DNA of 64,000 bases, taken from assembly GCF_051401765.1 (NCBI RefSeq), contig NW_027480423.1, positions 5,580,001-5,644,000 of the forward strand. Direction: 5' to 3'. Source of the DNA: Calliopsis andreniformis. Taxonomy: Eukaryota; Arthropoda; Insecta; Hymenoptera; Andrenidae. Shown here one piece after another: positions 52,986 through 64,000 of the stretch (its first letter is position 1; each line of letters begins with the position of its first letter). Below the pieces are notes generated by a model. That model had not been told where the DNA came from, made no database searches, and saw only the letters and a list, made by a program, of their open reading frames with translations. The position numbers and the translations under genes were made by a program.

Positions 52986-55900
52986 AGGCTTCACTGTAGG
53001 GTGTTGCTCCAGCAGATCGAATAGATAGGGCCATAGAAGACAACGCACGAAGCATAAAATACAATAAATAAACAAGAGTTTTTCCATCGTATAACAGGAA
53101 TAATTGCAACCAGAGTGAAAGTAATGGTCATTTCTACGTTCCGGGCAACCTAGGCTTCACTCTCGGGCGTTGTTCCACCAGACCGAATAGTTAGGGCCTA
53201 AGAAGTCAACGCCAGAAGCATAGAATACAATATAAATACATCAGCTTTTCAATCGTATAAAATGAATAATTGCAAACAGTGTGAAAGTAATGGTCATTTC
53301 TACGTTCCGGGCAAGCTAGGCTTCACTCTAGGGCGTTGCTCCACCAGATCGAATAGCTAGGGACTTAGAATTCAACGCCAGAAGCATAAAATACGATATA
53401 AATACAACAGCTTTTCCACCGTATAAAACGAATAATGGCAACCAGTGTGAAGGTTATGGTCATTTCTACGCTCCGGGCAACGTAGGCTTCACTCTAGGGC
53501 GTTGCTCCAGCAGATCGAATAGATAGGGCCATAGAAGACAACGCACGAAGCATAAAATACAATAAATAAACAAGAGTTTTTCCATCGTATAACAGGAATA
53601 ATTGCAACCAGAGTGAAAGTAATGGTCATTTCTACGTTCCGAGCAACCTAGGCTTCACTCTAGGGCGTTGTTCCACCAGACCGAATAGTTAGGGCCTAAG
53701 AAGTCAACGCCAGAAGCATAGAATACAATATAAATACAACAGCTTTTCAATCGTATAAAATGAATAATTGCAAACAGTGTGAAAGTAATGGTCATTTCTA
53801 CGTTCCGGGCAAGCTAGGCTTCACTCTAGGGCGTTGCTCCACCAGATCGAATAGCTAGGGACTTAGAATTCAACGCCAGAAGCATAAAATACGATATAAA
53901 TACAACAGCTTTTCCACCGTATAAAACGAATAATGGCAACCAGTGTGAAGGTTATGGTCATTTCTACGCTCCGGGCAACGTAGGCTTCACTCTAGGGCGT
54001 TGCTCCACCAGATCGAATAGATAGGGCCATAGAAGACAACGCACGAAGCATAAAATACAATAAATAAACAAGAGTTTTTCCATCGTATAACAGGAATAAT
54101 TGCAACCAGAGTGAAAGTAATGGTCATTTCTACGTTCCGGGCAACCTAGGCTTCACTCTAAGGCGTTGTTCCACCAGACCGAATAGTTAGGGCCTAAGAA
54201 GTCAACGCCAGAAGCATAGAATACAATATAAATACAACAGCTTTTCAATCGTATAAAATGAATAATTGCAAACGGTGTGAAAGTAATGGTCATTTCTACG
54301 TTCCGGGCAAGCTAGGCTTCACTCTAGGGCGTTGCTCCACCAGATCGAATAGCTAGGGACTTAGAATTCAACGCCAGAAGCATAAAATACGATATAAATA
54401 CAACAGCTTTTCCACCGTATAAAACGAATAATGGCAACCAGTGTGAAGGTTATGGTCATTTCTACGCTCCGGGCAACGTAGGCTTCACTCTAGGGCGTTG
54501 CTCCACCAGATCGAATAGTTAGGGCCTTAGAAGTCAACGCCCGAAGCATAAAATACAAAATAAATGGAACAGGTTTTCCATGTATAAAACGAATAATTGT
54601 TACCAGTGTGAGAGTTATGGTCATTTCTACGTTTCGGGCAACCTAGGATTCAGTCTAGGTCTTTGCTCCAAAAGACCGAATAGCTAGGGCCTTAGAAGTC
54701 AATTGCCGAAGCATAAAATACAATAAAGATACAACAGTTTTGCCATCGTATAACAGGAACAATTGCAACCAGTGTGAAAGTGATAGTCATTTCTACGCTC
54801 CGGGCTACCTAGGCTTCAATCTAGTGCGTTGTTCCTTCAGATCGAATAGTTAGGGCCTGAGAAATCAACGCCAGAAGCATAAAATACAATAAACATGCAA
54901 CAGTCTTTCCATCGTATAACAGGAATAACTGCAACCTGTGTGAAAGTACTGGCCATTTCTACGTTCCGGGTAACCCAGGGGTCACTCTAGGGCGTTGCTC
55001 CACCATATCGAATAGCTACGGCCTTAGAAGTCAACGCCAGAAGCATAAAGTACAATAAAAATACAACAGTATTTCTATCGTATAACAGGAATAATTGCAA
55101 CCAGTGTGAAGGTAATGGTCATTTCTATCTTTCGGGCAACCTAGCGTTCACTCTAGGGCGCTGTTCCACCAGATCGAATAGTTAGGCCCTAAGAAGTCAA
55201 TGCCAGAAGCATAAAATACGATATAAATACAACAGCTTTTCCATCGTATAATACAAATAATGGCAACCAGTGTGAAAGTTGCGGCCATTTCTACGTTACG
55301 GGCAACCTAGTCTTCACTCTAGGGCCTTACTCCACCAGATCGAATGGTTAGGGCCTAAGAAGTCAACGTCAGAATCATAAAATACAATAAAGATGCAACA
55401 GTTTTTCCATCGTATAACAGGAATAATTGCAACCAGTGTGAAGGTAATGGTACGTTCTACGTCCGGGCAACCTAGGTTTCACCCTAAGGCGGTGCTCCAC
55501 AAGATAAAATAGTTAGGGCCTAAGAAGTCAACGCCAGAAGCTTAAAATACAATATAAATACAACAGCTTTTCCATCGTATATAATGTATATTTGCAAATA
55601 GTGTGGAAGTAATGGTCATTTCTACGTTCCTGGCAACCCAGGGTTCACTCTAGGGCATTGCTCCACCAGATCGAATAGATAGGGCCTAAGAAGTCAACGC
55701 CAGAAGCATAAAATACAATATAAATACAACAGCTTTTCCACTATATAAAATGAATATTTGCAAAGAGTGTGAAATGTAATGGTCATTTCTACGTTCCGGG
55801 CAACCTAGGCTTCACTCTAGGGCGTCGCTCCACCACGTCGAATGGCTGCGACCTTAGAAGACAACGCCTGAAGCATAAAATACAATAAAAATACAACAGC

Positions 55901-57235
55901 TTTTCTTGCGTATAACAGGAATAATTGCAACCAGTCTGAAAGACATTGTCATTTCTACGTTCCGGGCAACCTCGGCTTCAATCTAGGGCGTTGTTCCAAC
56001 AGATCGAATAGTTAGGGCCTGAGAAGTCAACGCTAGAAGCATAAAATACAATATAAATATAAGGGCTTTTCCAACGCACAAAATGAATAACTGCAGCCAG
56101 TGTGAATGTTCTGGTCATTTCTACGTTCCGGGCAGCCTAGGCTACACTCTAGGGCGTTGCTCCACCAGATCGAATAGTTAGGACCTTAGAAGTCGACGCC
56201 AGAAGCATAAAATACAATAAACATGCAACAGTCTTTCCATCGTATAACAGGAATAACTGCAACCAGTGTGAAAGTACTGGCCATTTCTACGTTCCGGGTA
56301 ACCCAGGGGTCACTCTAGGGCGTTGCTCCACCATATCGAATAGCTACGGCCTTAGAAGTCAACGCCAGAAGCATAAAGTACAATAAAAATACCACAGTTT
56401 TTCCATCGTATACAATAAATAATTGCATCAACTGTGAAGGTAATGGTCATTTCTACGTTCCGGGCAGCCTAGGCTTCACTCTAGGGCGTTGCTCCGTCAC
56501 ATCGAATAGCTACGGCCTTAGAAGTCAACGCCAGAAGCATAAAATACAATAAACATGCAACAGTTTTTCCATCGTATAACAGGAATAATTGCAACCAGAG
56601 TGAAAGTAATGGTCATTTCTACGTTCCGGGCAACCTAGGCTTCACTCTAGGGCGTTGTTCCACCAGACCGAATAGTTAGGGCCTAAGAAGTCAACGCCAG
56701 AAGCATAAAATACAATAAAAATGCAACAGATTTCCGATCGTATAAAACGAATAATTGCAACCAGCGAGAAAGTTACGATCATTTCTACGTTTCGGGCAAC
56801 CTAGGCTTCACTCTAGGGCGTTGCTCGACCAGTTAGTATAGCTAGGGCCTTAGAAGTCAACGCCCGAAGCATAAAATACAAAATAAATAGAACAGTTTTT
56901 CCATCGCATAAAACGAATAATTGCTTCCAGTGTGAAGGTAATGGTCTTTTCTACGTTCCGGGCAACCTAGGCTTCACTCTAGGGCGGTGCACCACCAGAT
57001 CAAATAGTTAGGGCCTAAGAAGTCAACGCCAGAAGCATAAACTACAAAATAAATACAGCAGCCTTTCCATCGTATAAAACGAATAATTGCAGCCTGTGTG
57101 AAGGTTATGGTCATATCTACGTTCCGGGCAACCTAGGCTTCACTGTAGGGTGTTGCTCCAGCAGATCGAATAGATAGGGCCATAGAAGACAACGCACGAA
57201 GCATAAAATACAATAAATAAACAAGAGTTTTTCCA
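52986..57235. repeat. 4,149-bp tandem duplication, copy 2
   Basis: Second copy of 48840-52985. The match ends near 57,240, where this copy has ggaatagttgc and the first has ggaataattgc. The segment then runs into the second foldback insertion. The first copy has no insertion at the equivalent place. Confidence 0.85.
53200..54490. repeat. Three-monomer (498-bp) higher-order repeat, cluster 2
   Basis: Same three-monomer cycle, with GAATTC at 53368, 53866 and 54364 (498-bp spacing). It is the 4,149-bp duplicate of part of cluster 1. Confidence 0.9.
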
Positions 57236-57415
57236 TCGTATAACAGGAATAGTTGCAACCAGAGTGAAAGTAATGGTCATTTCTACGTTCCGGGCAACCT
57301 AGGCTTCACTCTAGGGCGTTGTTCCACCAGACCGAATAGTTAGGGCCTAAGAAGTCAACGCCAGAAGCATAAAATACAATAAAAATGCAACAGATTTCCG
57401 ATCGTATAAAACGAA

Positions 57416-57418
57416 TAA
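57416..57418. repeat. Target-site duplication TAA, left of foldback copy 2
   Basis: Same 3-bp duplication as in copy 1, inherited with the 10,048-bp unit. Confidence 0.85.
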
Positions 57419-58501
57419 CACTGTTCAACACGGGTCTGATTTTGTAAACGTGAATAAACATTTCTTATAGATTTCGACGTGCTGATTACGAATCTGCAAA
57501 CCGTTTCTTTCCAGAGCGTACAGTTTTTGAAAAAATCAATTTTGAAAAAACTGACAGATATTCAACTTTGGGATTTTTTTCTGCTTTTACCGTAGTAGTT
57601 ATTTAGTTGCTCTTTGCACGAAATTATTCTGTGGACTCTCCCGAATAAAATAATATAAATAGTTATTAGATTATAGACATCGAAATAGGTTTAAATAACA
57701 ATTAAAGTGAAAAGGACACCCAAAACGCACCCATTTTTGCTGATATTTTTCACTTTATTTTAAAAAGTAAGGGTCTAGGAGAAAATTTGACTATACCACG
57801 CGATAGAGCAAACCTTTCTACTAAGGAAAGCATCAAGCGAATGTTCAAAATTATTTTTGTTTTCAATATAGAAATAAAATAGTTTGGCGAAACGCGCGGC
57901 GGCGACAGTGGTACTCAATGACGGCGACGCGCGCCGGTGGACGCCTCGCCTATCGCCTGCCGTTCCGCGGACCCTATACACATTGACGTCATTGAGTACC
58001 ACTGTCGCCGCCGCGCGTTTCGCCAAACTATTTTATTTCTATATTGAAAACAAAAATAATTTTGGACATTCGCCTGATGCTTTCCTTAGTAGAAAGGTTT
58101 GCTCTATCGCGTGGTATAGTCAAATTTTCTCCTAGACCCTTACTTTTTAAAATAAAGTGAAAAATATCAGCAAAAATGGGTGCGTTTTGGGAGTCCTTTT
58201 CACTTTAATTGTTATTTAAACCTATTTCGATGTTTATAATCTAATAACTATTTCTATTATTTTATTCGGGAGAGTCCACAGAATCATTTCGTGTAAAGAG
58301 CAACTAAATAACTACTACGGTAAAAGCAGAAAAAAATCCCAAAGTTGAAAATTTGTCATTTTTTTCAAAATTGATTTTTTCAAAAACTGTACGTTCTGGA
58401 AAGAAACGGTTTGCAGATTCGTAATCAGCGCGTCGAAATTTATAAGAAATGTTTATTCACGCTTACAAAATCGAAAAAAAGTCAAAATTTGTCGAACAGT
58501 G
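57419..58501. mobile_element. Foldback/MITE-like element, copy 2 (1,083 bp)
   Basis: Same length, same TAA duplication and same insertion base in the same monomer type as copy 1, exactly 10,048 bp further on. By eye it differs from copy 1 at four positions: T57483 (C47435), G57516 (A47468), T57884 (A47836) and A58192 (T48144). The flanking satellite is also shared, so this copy arose by duplication of a long satellite unit already carrying the element, not by a second transposition. Confidence 0.88.
57924..57986. other. G/C-rich central spacer of foldback copy 2
   Basis: Identical by eye to 47876-47938. The arms on each side are 57419-57923 and 57987-58501. Confidence 0.8.
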
Positions 58502-58504
58502 TAA
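58502..58504. repeat. Target-site duplication TAA, right of foldback copy 2
   Basis: Pairs with 57416-57418. Confidence 0.85.
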
Positions 58505-58609
58505 TTGCAACCAGCGTGAAAGTTACGATCATTTCTACGTTTCGGGCAACCTAGGCTTCACTCTAGGGCGGTGCACCACCAGATCAAATAGTTAGGGCCT
58601 AAGAAGTCA

Positions 58610-60300
58610 ACGCCAGAAGCATAAAATACAATATAAATGCAACAGCTTTTCAATCGTATAAAATGAATAATTGCAAACAGTGTGAAAGTAATGGTCATTT
58701 CTACGTTCCGGGCAAGCTAGGCTTCACTCTAGGGCGTTGCTCCACCAGACCGAATAGCTAGGGACTTAGAATTCAACGCCAGAAGCATAAAATACGATAT
58801 AAATACAACAGCTTTTCCACCGTATAAAACGAATAATGGCAACCAGTGTGAAGGTTATGGTCATTTCTACGCTCCGGGCAACGTAGGCTTCACTGTAGGG
58901 TGTTGCTCCAGCAGATCGAATAGATAGGGCCATAGAAGACAACGCACGAAGCATAAAATACAATAAATAAACAAGAGTTTTTCCATCGTATAACAGGAAT
59001 AATTGCAACCAGAGTGAAAGTAATGGTCATTTCTACGTTCCGGGCAACCTAGGCTTCACTCTCGGGCGTTGTTCCACCAGACCGAATAGTTAGGGCCTAA
59101 GAAGTCAACGCCAGAAGCATAGAATACAATATAAATACATCAGCTTTTCAATCGTATAAAATGAATAATTGCAAACAGTGTGAAAGTAATGGTCATTTCT
59201 ACGTTCCGGGCAAGCTAGGCTTCACTCTAGGGCGTTGCTCCACCAGATCGAATAGCTAGGGACTTAGAATTCAACGCCAGAAGCATAAAATACGATATAA
59301 ATACAACAGCTTTTCCACCGTATAAAACGAATAATGGCAACCAGTGTGAAGGTTATGGTCATTTCTACGCTCCGGGCAACGTAGGCTTCACTCTAGGGCG
59401 TTGCTCCAGCAGATCGAATAGATAGGGCCATAGAAGACAACGCACGAAGCATAAAATACAATAAATAAACAAGAGTTTTTCCATCGTATAACAGGAATAA
59501 TTGCAACCAGAGTGAAAGTAATGGTCATTTCTACGTTCCGAGCAACCTAGGCTTCACTCTAGGGCGTTGTTCCACCAGACCGAATAGTTAGGGCCTAAGA
59601 AGTCAACGCCAGAAGCATAGAATACAATATAAATACAACAGCTTTTCAATCGTATAAAATGAATAATTGCAAACAGTGTGAAAGTAATGGTCATTTCTAC
59701 GTTCCGGGCAAGCTAGGCTTCACTCTAGGGCGTTGCTCCACCAGATCGAATAGCTAGGGACTTAGAATTCAACGCCAGAAGCATAAAATACGATATAAAT
59801 ACAACAGCTTTTCCACCGTATAAAACGAATAATGGCAACCAGTGTGAAGGTTATGGTCATTTCTACGCTCCGGGCAACGTAGGCTTCACTCTAGGGCGTT
59901 GCTCCACCAGATCGAATAGATAGGGCCATAGAAGACAACGCACGAAGCATAAAATACAATAAATAAACAAGAGTTTTTCCATCGTATAACAGGAATAATT
60001 GCAACCAGAGTGAAAGTAATGGTCATTTCTACGTTCCGGGCAACCTAGGCTTCACTCTAAGGCGTTGTTCCACCAGACCGAATAGTTAGGGCCTAAGAAG
60101 TCAACGCCAGAAGCATAGAATACAATATAAATACAACAGCTTTTCAATCGTATAAAATGAATAATTGCAAACAGTGTGAAAGTAATGGTCATTTCTACGT
60201 TCCGGGCAAGCTAGGCTTCACTCTCGGGCGTTGCACCACCAGATCGAATAGCTAGGGACTTAGAATTCAACGCCAGAAGCATAAAATACGATATAAATAC
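58610..60300. repeat. Three-monomer (498-bp) higher-order repeat, cluster 3
   Basis: GAATTC at 58769, 59267, 59765 and 60263, each 498 bp apart. It is the 10,048-bp duplicate of cluster 1 and again lies just right of a foldback insertion. The last cycle has lost the zccaccg-type monomer order: after 60300 the sequence jumps to another monomer type. Confidence 0.88.
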
Positions 60301-63300
60301 ATCAGCTTTTCAATCGTATAAAATGAATAATTGCAAACAGTGTGAATGTTCTGGTCATTTCTACGTTCCGGGCAGCCTAGGCTACACTCTAGGGCGTTGC
60401 TCCACCAGATCGAATAGTTAGGACCTTAGAAGTCGACGCCAGAAGCATAAAATACAATAAACATGCAACAGTCTTTCCATCGTATAACAGGAATAACTGC
60501 AACCAGTGTGAAAGTACTGGCCATTTCTACGTTCCGGGTAACCCAGGGGTCACTCTAGGGCGTTGCTCCACCATATCGAATAGCTACGGCCTTAGAAGTC
60601 AACGCCAGAAGCATAAAGTACAATAAAAATACCACAGTTTTTCCATCGTATACAATAAATAATTGCATCAACTGTGAAGGTAATGGTCATTTCTACGTTC
60701 CGGACAGCCTAGGCTTCACTCTAGGGCGTTGCTCCGTCACATCGAATAGCTACGGCCTTAGAAGTCAACGCCAGAAGCATAAAATACAATAAACATGCAA
60801 CAGTTTTTCCATCGTATAACAGGAATAATTGCAACCAGAGTGAAAGTAATGGTCATTTCTACGTTCCGGGCAACCTAGGCTTCACTCTATGGCGTTGTTC
60901 CACCAGACCGAATAGTTAGGGCCTAAGAAGTCAACGCCAGAAGCATAAAATACAATAAAAATGCAACAGATTTCCGATCGTATAAAACGAATAATTGCAA
61001 CCAGCGTGAAAGTTACGATCATTTCTACGTTTCGGGCAACCTAGGCTTCACTCTAGGGCGTTGCTCGACCAGTTAGAATAGCTAGGGCCTTAGAAGTCAA
61101 CGCCCGAAGCATAAAATACAAAATAAATAGAACAGTTTTTCCATCGCATAAAACGAATAATGGCAACCAGTGTGAAGGTTATGGTCATTTCTACGCTCCG
61201 GGCAACGTAGGCTTCACTCTAGGGCGTTGCTCCACCAGATCGAATAGTTAGGGCCTTAGAAGTCAACGCCCGAAGCATAAAATACAAAATAAATGGAACA
61301 GGTTTTCCATGTATAAAACGAATAATTGTTACCAGTGTGAGAGTTATGGTCATTGCTACGTTTCGGGCAACCTAGGATTCAATCTAGGTCTTTGCTCCAA
61401 AAGACCGAATAGCTAGGGCCTTAGAAGTCAATTGCCGAAGCATAAAATACAATAAAGATACAACAGTTTTGCCATCGTATAACAGGAACAATTGCAACCA
61501 GTGTGAAAGTGATAGTCATTTCTACGCTCCGGGCTACCTAGGCTTCAATCTAGTGCGTTGTTCCTTCAGATCGAATAGTTAGGGCCTGAGAAATCAACGC
61601 CAGAAGCATAAAATACAATAAACATGCAACAGTCTTTCCATCGTATAACAGGAATAATTGCAACCAGTGTGAAGGTAATGGTATGTTCTACGTCCGGGCA
61701 ACCTAGGTTTCACCCTAAGGCGGTGCTCCACAAGATAAAATAGTTAGGGCCTAAGAAGTCAACGCCAGAAGCTTAAAATACAATATAAATACAACAGCTT
61801 TTCCATCGTATATAATGTATATTTGCAAATAGTGTGGAAGTAATGGTCATTTCTACGTTCCTGGCAACCCAGGGTTCACTCTAGGGCATTGCTCCACCAG
61901 ATCGAATAGATAGGGCCTAAGAAGTCAACGCCAGAAGCATAAAATACAATATAAATACAACAGCTTTTCCACTATATAAAATGAATATTTGCAAAGAGTG
62001 TGAAAGTAATGGTCATTTCTACGTTCCGGGCAACCTAGGCTTCACTCTAGGGCGTCGCTCCACCACGTCGAATGGCTGCGACCTTAGAAGACAACGCCTG
62101 AAGCATAAAATACAATAAAAATACAACAGCTTTTCTTGCGTATAACAGGAATAATTGCAACCAGTCTGAAAGACATTGTCATTTCTACGTTCCGGGCAAC
62201 CTCGGCTTCAATCTAGGGCGTTGTTCCAACAGATCGAATAGTTAGGGCCTGAGAAGTCAACGCTAGAAGCATAAAATACAATATAAATATAAGGGCTTTT
62301 CCAACGCACAAAATGAATAACTGCAGCCAGTGTGAATGTTCTGGTCATTTCTACGTTCCGGGCAGCCTAGGCTACACTCTAGGGCGTTGCTCCACCAGAT
62401 CGAATAGTTAGGACCTTAGAAGTCGACGCCAGAAGCATAAAATACAATAAACATGCAACAGTCTTTCCATCGTATAACAGGAATAACTGCAACCAGTGTG
62501 AAAGTACTGGCCATTTCTACGTTCCGGGTAACCCAGGGGTCACTCTAGGGCGTTGCTCCACCATATCGAATAGCTACGGCCTTAGAAGTCAACGCCAGAA
62601 GCATAAAGTACAATAAAAATACCACAGTTTTTCCATCGTATACAATAAATAATTGCATCAACTGTGAAGGTAATGGTCATTTCTACGTTCCGGGCAGCCT
62701 AGGCTTCACTCTAGGGCGTTGCTCCGTCACATCGAATAGCTACGGCCTTAGAAGTCAACGCCAGAAGCATAAAATACAATATACATGCAACAGTTTTTCC
62801 ATCGTATAACAGGAATAATTGCAACCAGAGTGAAAGTAATGGTCATTTCTACGTTCCGGGCAACCTAGGCTTCACTCTAGGGCGTTGTTCCACCAGACCG
62901 AATAGTTAGGGCCTAAGATGTCAACGCCAGAAGCATAAAATACAATAAAAATGCAACAGATTTCCGATCGTATAAAACGAATAATTGCAACCAGCGTGAA
63001 AGTTACGATCATTTCTACGTTTCGGGCAACCTAGGCTTCACTCTAGGGCGTTGCTCGACCAGTTAGAATAGCTAGGGCCTTAGAAGTCAACGCCCGAAGC
63101 ATAAAATACAAAATAAATAGAACAGTTTTTCCATCGCATAAAACGAATAATTGCTTCCAGTGTGAAGGTAATGGTCTTTTCTACGTTCCGGGCAACCTAG
63201 GCTTCACTCTAGGGCGGTGCACCACCAGATCAAATAGTTAGGGCCTAAGAAGTCAACGCCAGAAGCATAAACTACAAAATAAATGCAGCAGCCTTTCCAT

Positions 63301-64000
63301 CGTATAAAACGAATAATTGCAGCCTGTGTGAAGGTTATGGTCATATCTACGTTCCGGGCAACCTAGGCTTCACTGTAGGGTGTTGCTCCAGCAGATCGAA
63401 TAGATAGGGCCATAGAAGACAACGCACGAAGCATAAAATACAATAAATAAACAAGAGTTTTTCCATCGTATAACAGGAATAATTGCAACCAGAGTGAAAG
63501 TAATGGTCATTTCTACGTTCCGGGCAACCTAGGCTTCACTCTAGGGCGTTGTTCCACCAGACCGAATAGTTAGGGCCTAAGAAGTCAACGCCAGAAGCAT
63601 AAAATACAATATAAATACAACAGCTTTTCAATCGTATAAAATGAATAATTGCAAACAGTGTGAAAGTAATAGTCATTTCTACGTTCCGGGCAAGCTAGGC
63701 TTCACTCTAGGGCGTTGCTCCACCAGATCGAATAGCTAGGGACTTAGAATTCAACGCCAGAAGCATAAAATACGATATAAATACAACAGCTTTTCCACCG
63801 TATAAAACGAATAATGGCAACCAGTGTGAAGGTTATGGTCATTTCTACGCTCCGGGCAACGTAGGCTTCACTCTAGGGCGTTGCTCCACCAGATCGAATA
63901 GTTAGGGCCTTAGAAGTCAACGCCCGAAGCATAAAATACAAAATAAATGGAACAGGTTTTCCATGTATAAAACGAATAATTGTTACCAGTGTGAGAGTTA

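Larger units (their letters stand above)
48454..57418. repeat. 166-bp satellite array, middle block between the two insertions
   Basis: Same monomer family and orientation as the left block, resuming at the exact base where the foldback insertion interrupted a monomer. The block is 8,965 bp, which is 54 monomers plus 1 bp, so register was kept between the two insertions. It holds three-monomer repeats next to the insertion and a 4,149-bp tandem duplication. Sequence here is more homogeneous than in 1-35 kb, with many monomers matching a counterpart almost base for base. No gene is seen. Confidence 0.97.
54213..60300. repeat. 10,048-bp repeat carrying the foldback element, copy B
   Basis: Partner of 44165-50252. 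Sporadic differences exist (for example aaacagtgtg at about 60173 versus aaacggtgtg at 50125). It ends in a monomer that switches to another type just after atacatcagc near 60300. Confidence 0.88.
58502..64000. repeat. 166-bp satellite array, right block
   Basis: Same monomer family and orientation. From 58502 to about 60300 it repeats the sequence at 48454-50252 with very few differences. After that it switches, inside a monomer, to sequence resembling 51954 onward, which marks a recombination or expansion boundary. From 60.3 kb on it is a shuffled set of the same monomer types seen in 38-47 kb. The array continues beyond the right edge. No gene is seen. Confidence 0.97.

Noticed and set aside
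44165..60300. The 10,048-bp and 4,149-bp repeats as pure assembly duplication.
   Set aside because: Copies carry independent substitutions in both satellite and element (four in the element alone), which a duplicated contig would not show. Errors in copy number still cannot be excluded from sequence alone.
1..64000. TTAGGG within each monomer (gttagggcc) as telomeric or interstitial telomere repeat.
   Set aside because: It occurs once per 166-bp monomer, not in tandem, and is often mutated (ctaggg, gtatgg, gttagtgcc).
1..64000. CENP-B box within the monomer.
   Set aside because: I looked for the TTCG-4-A-2-CGGG core on both strands near cgttccgggcaacc and ttcgacgtttcgggcatcc; spacing and key bases do not fit.

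Overview
The window is non-coding eukaryotic tandem-repeat DNA. I found no protein-coding, rRNA or tRNA gene that I can support. Apart from two copies of one 1,083-bp insertion, all of it is head-to-tail copies of a satellite monomer of about 166 bp, roughly 370 of them (61.8 kb divided by 166), and the array runs off both ends. A monomer near nucleosome length in a long, one-orientation, homogenised array fits centromeric or pericentromeric satellite of an animal, possibly an arthropod. No marker in the window fixes the species, and I do not recognise the monomer family.

Layout. 1-35 kb: older, more varied monomers organised in multi-monomer blocks that recur at distances that are mostly near-multiples of 166 bp. 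Examples are 44-1007 with 3031-3994, 3400-5405 with 9044-11049, three tandem units over 10856-20950, and 8100-11682 copied at 24168-27750 and again, in part, at 32.7-35.0 kb. About 27.75-29.7 kb is the least duplicated and most divergent stretch. 36.5-47.4 kb: a higher-order repeat of 18-20 monomers (offsets 2,986-3,318 bp, typically about 3,152). 47.4-64 kb: the same material carrying the insertion, a local three-monomer (498-bp) repeat, a 4,149-bp tandem duplication, and a 10,048-bp repeat that carries the insertion twice.

The insertion (47371-48453 and 57419-58501) is a foldback or MITE-like element. It has two nearly identical inverted arms of 505 and 515 bp around a 63-bp GC-rich centre, ends CACTGTTC...GAACAGTG, and a 3-bp TAA target duplication that can be read exactly because the empty satellite site is present many times nearby. 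It encodes no visible transposase. Both copies sit at the same base of the same monomer type, so they came from one insertion that was then copied by satellite expansion rather than by two transpositions. They differ at four bases.

There are no interacting genes. What can be read here is array history: 166-bp monomer, then 498-bp trimer, then ~3.15-kb higher-order unit, then insertion of the foldback element, then spread of the insertion inside a 10-kb unit. All block boundaries were found by eye and are approximate to tens of bases unless stated otherwise.
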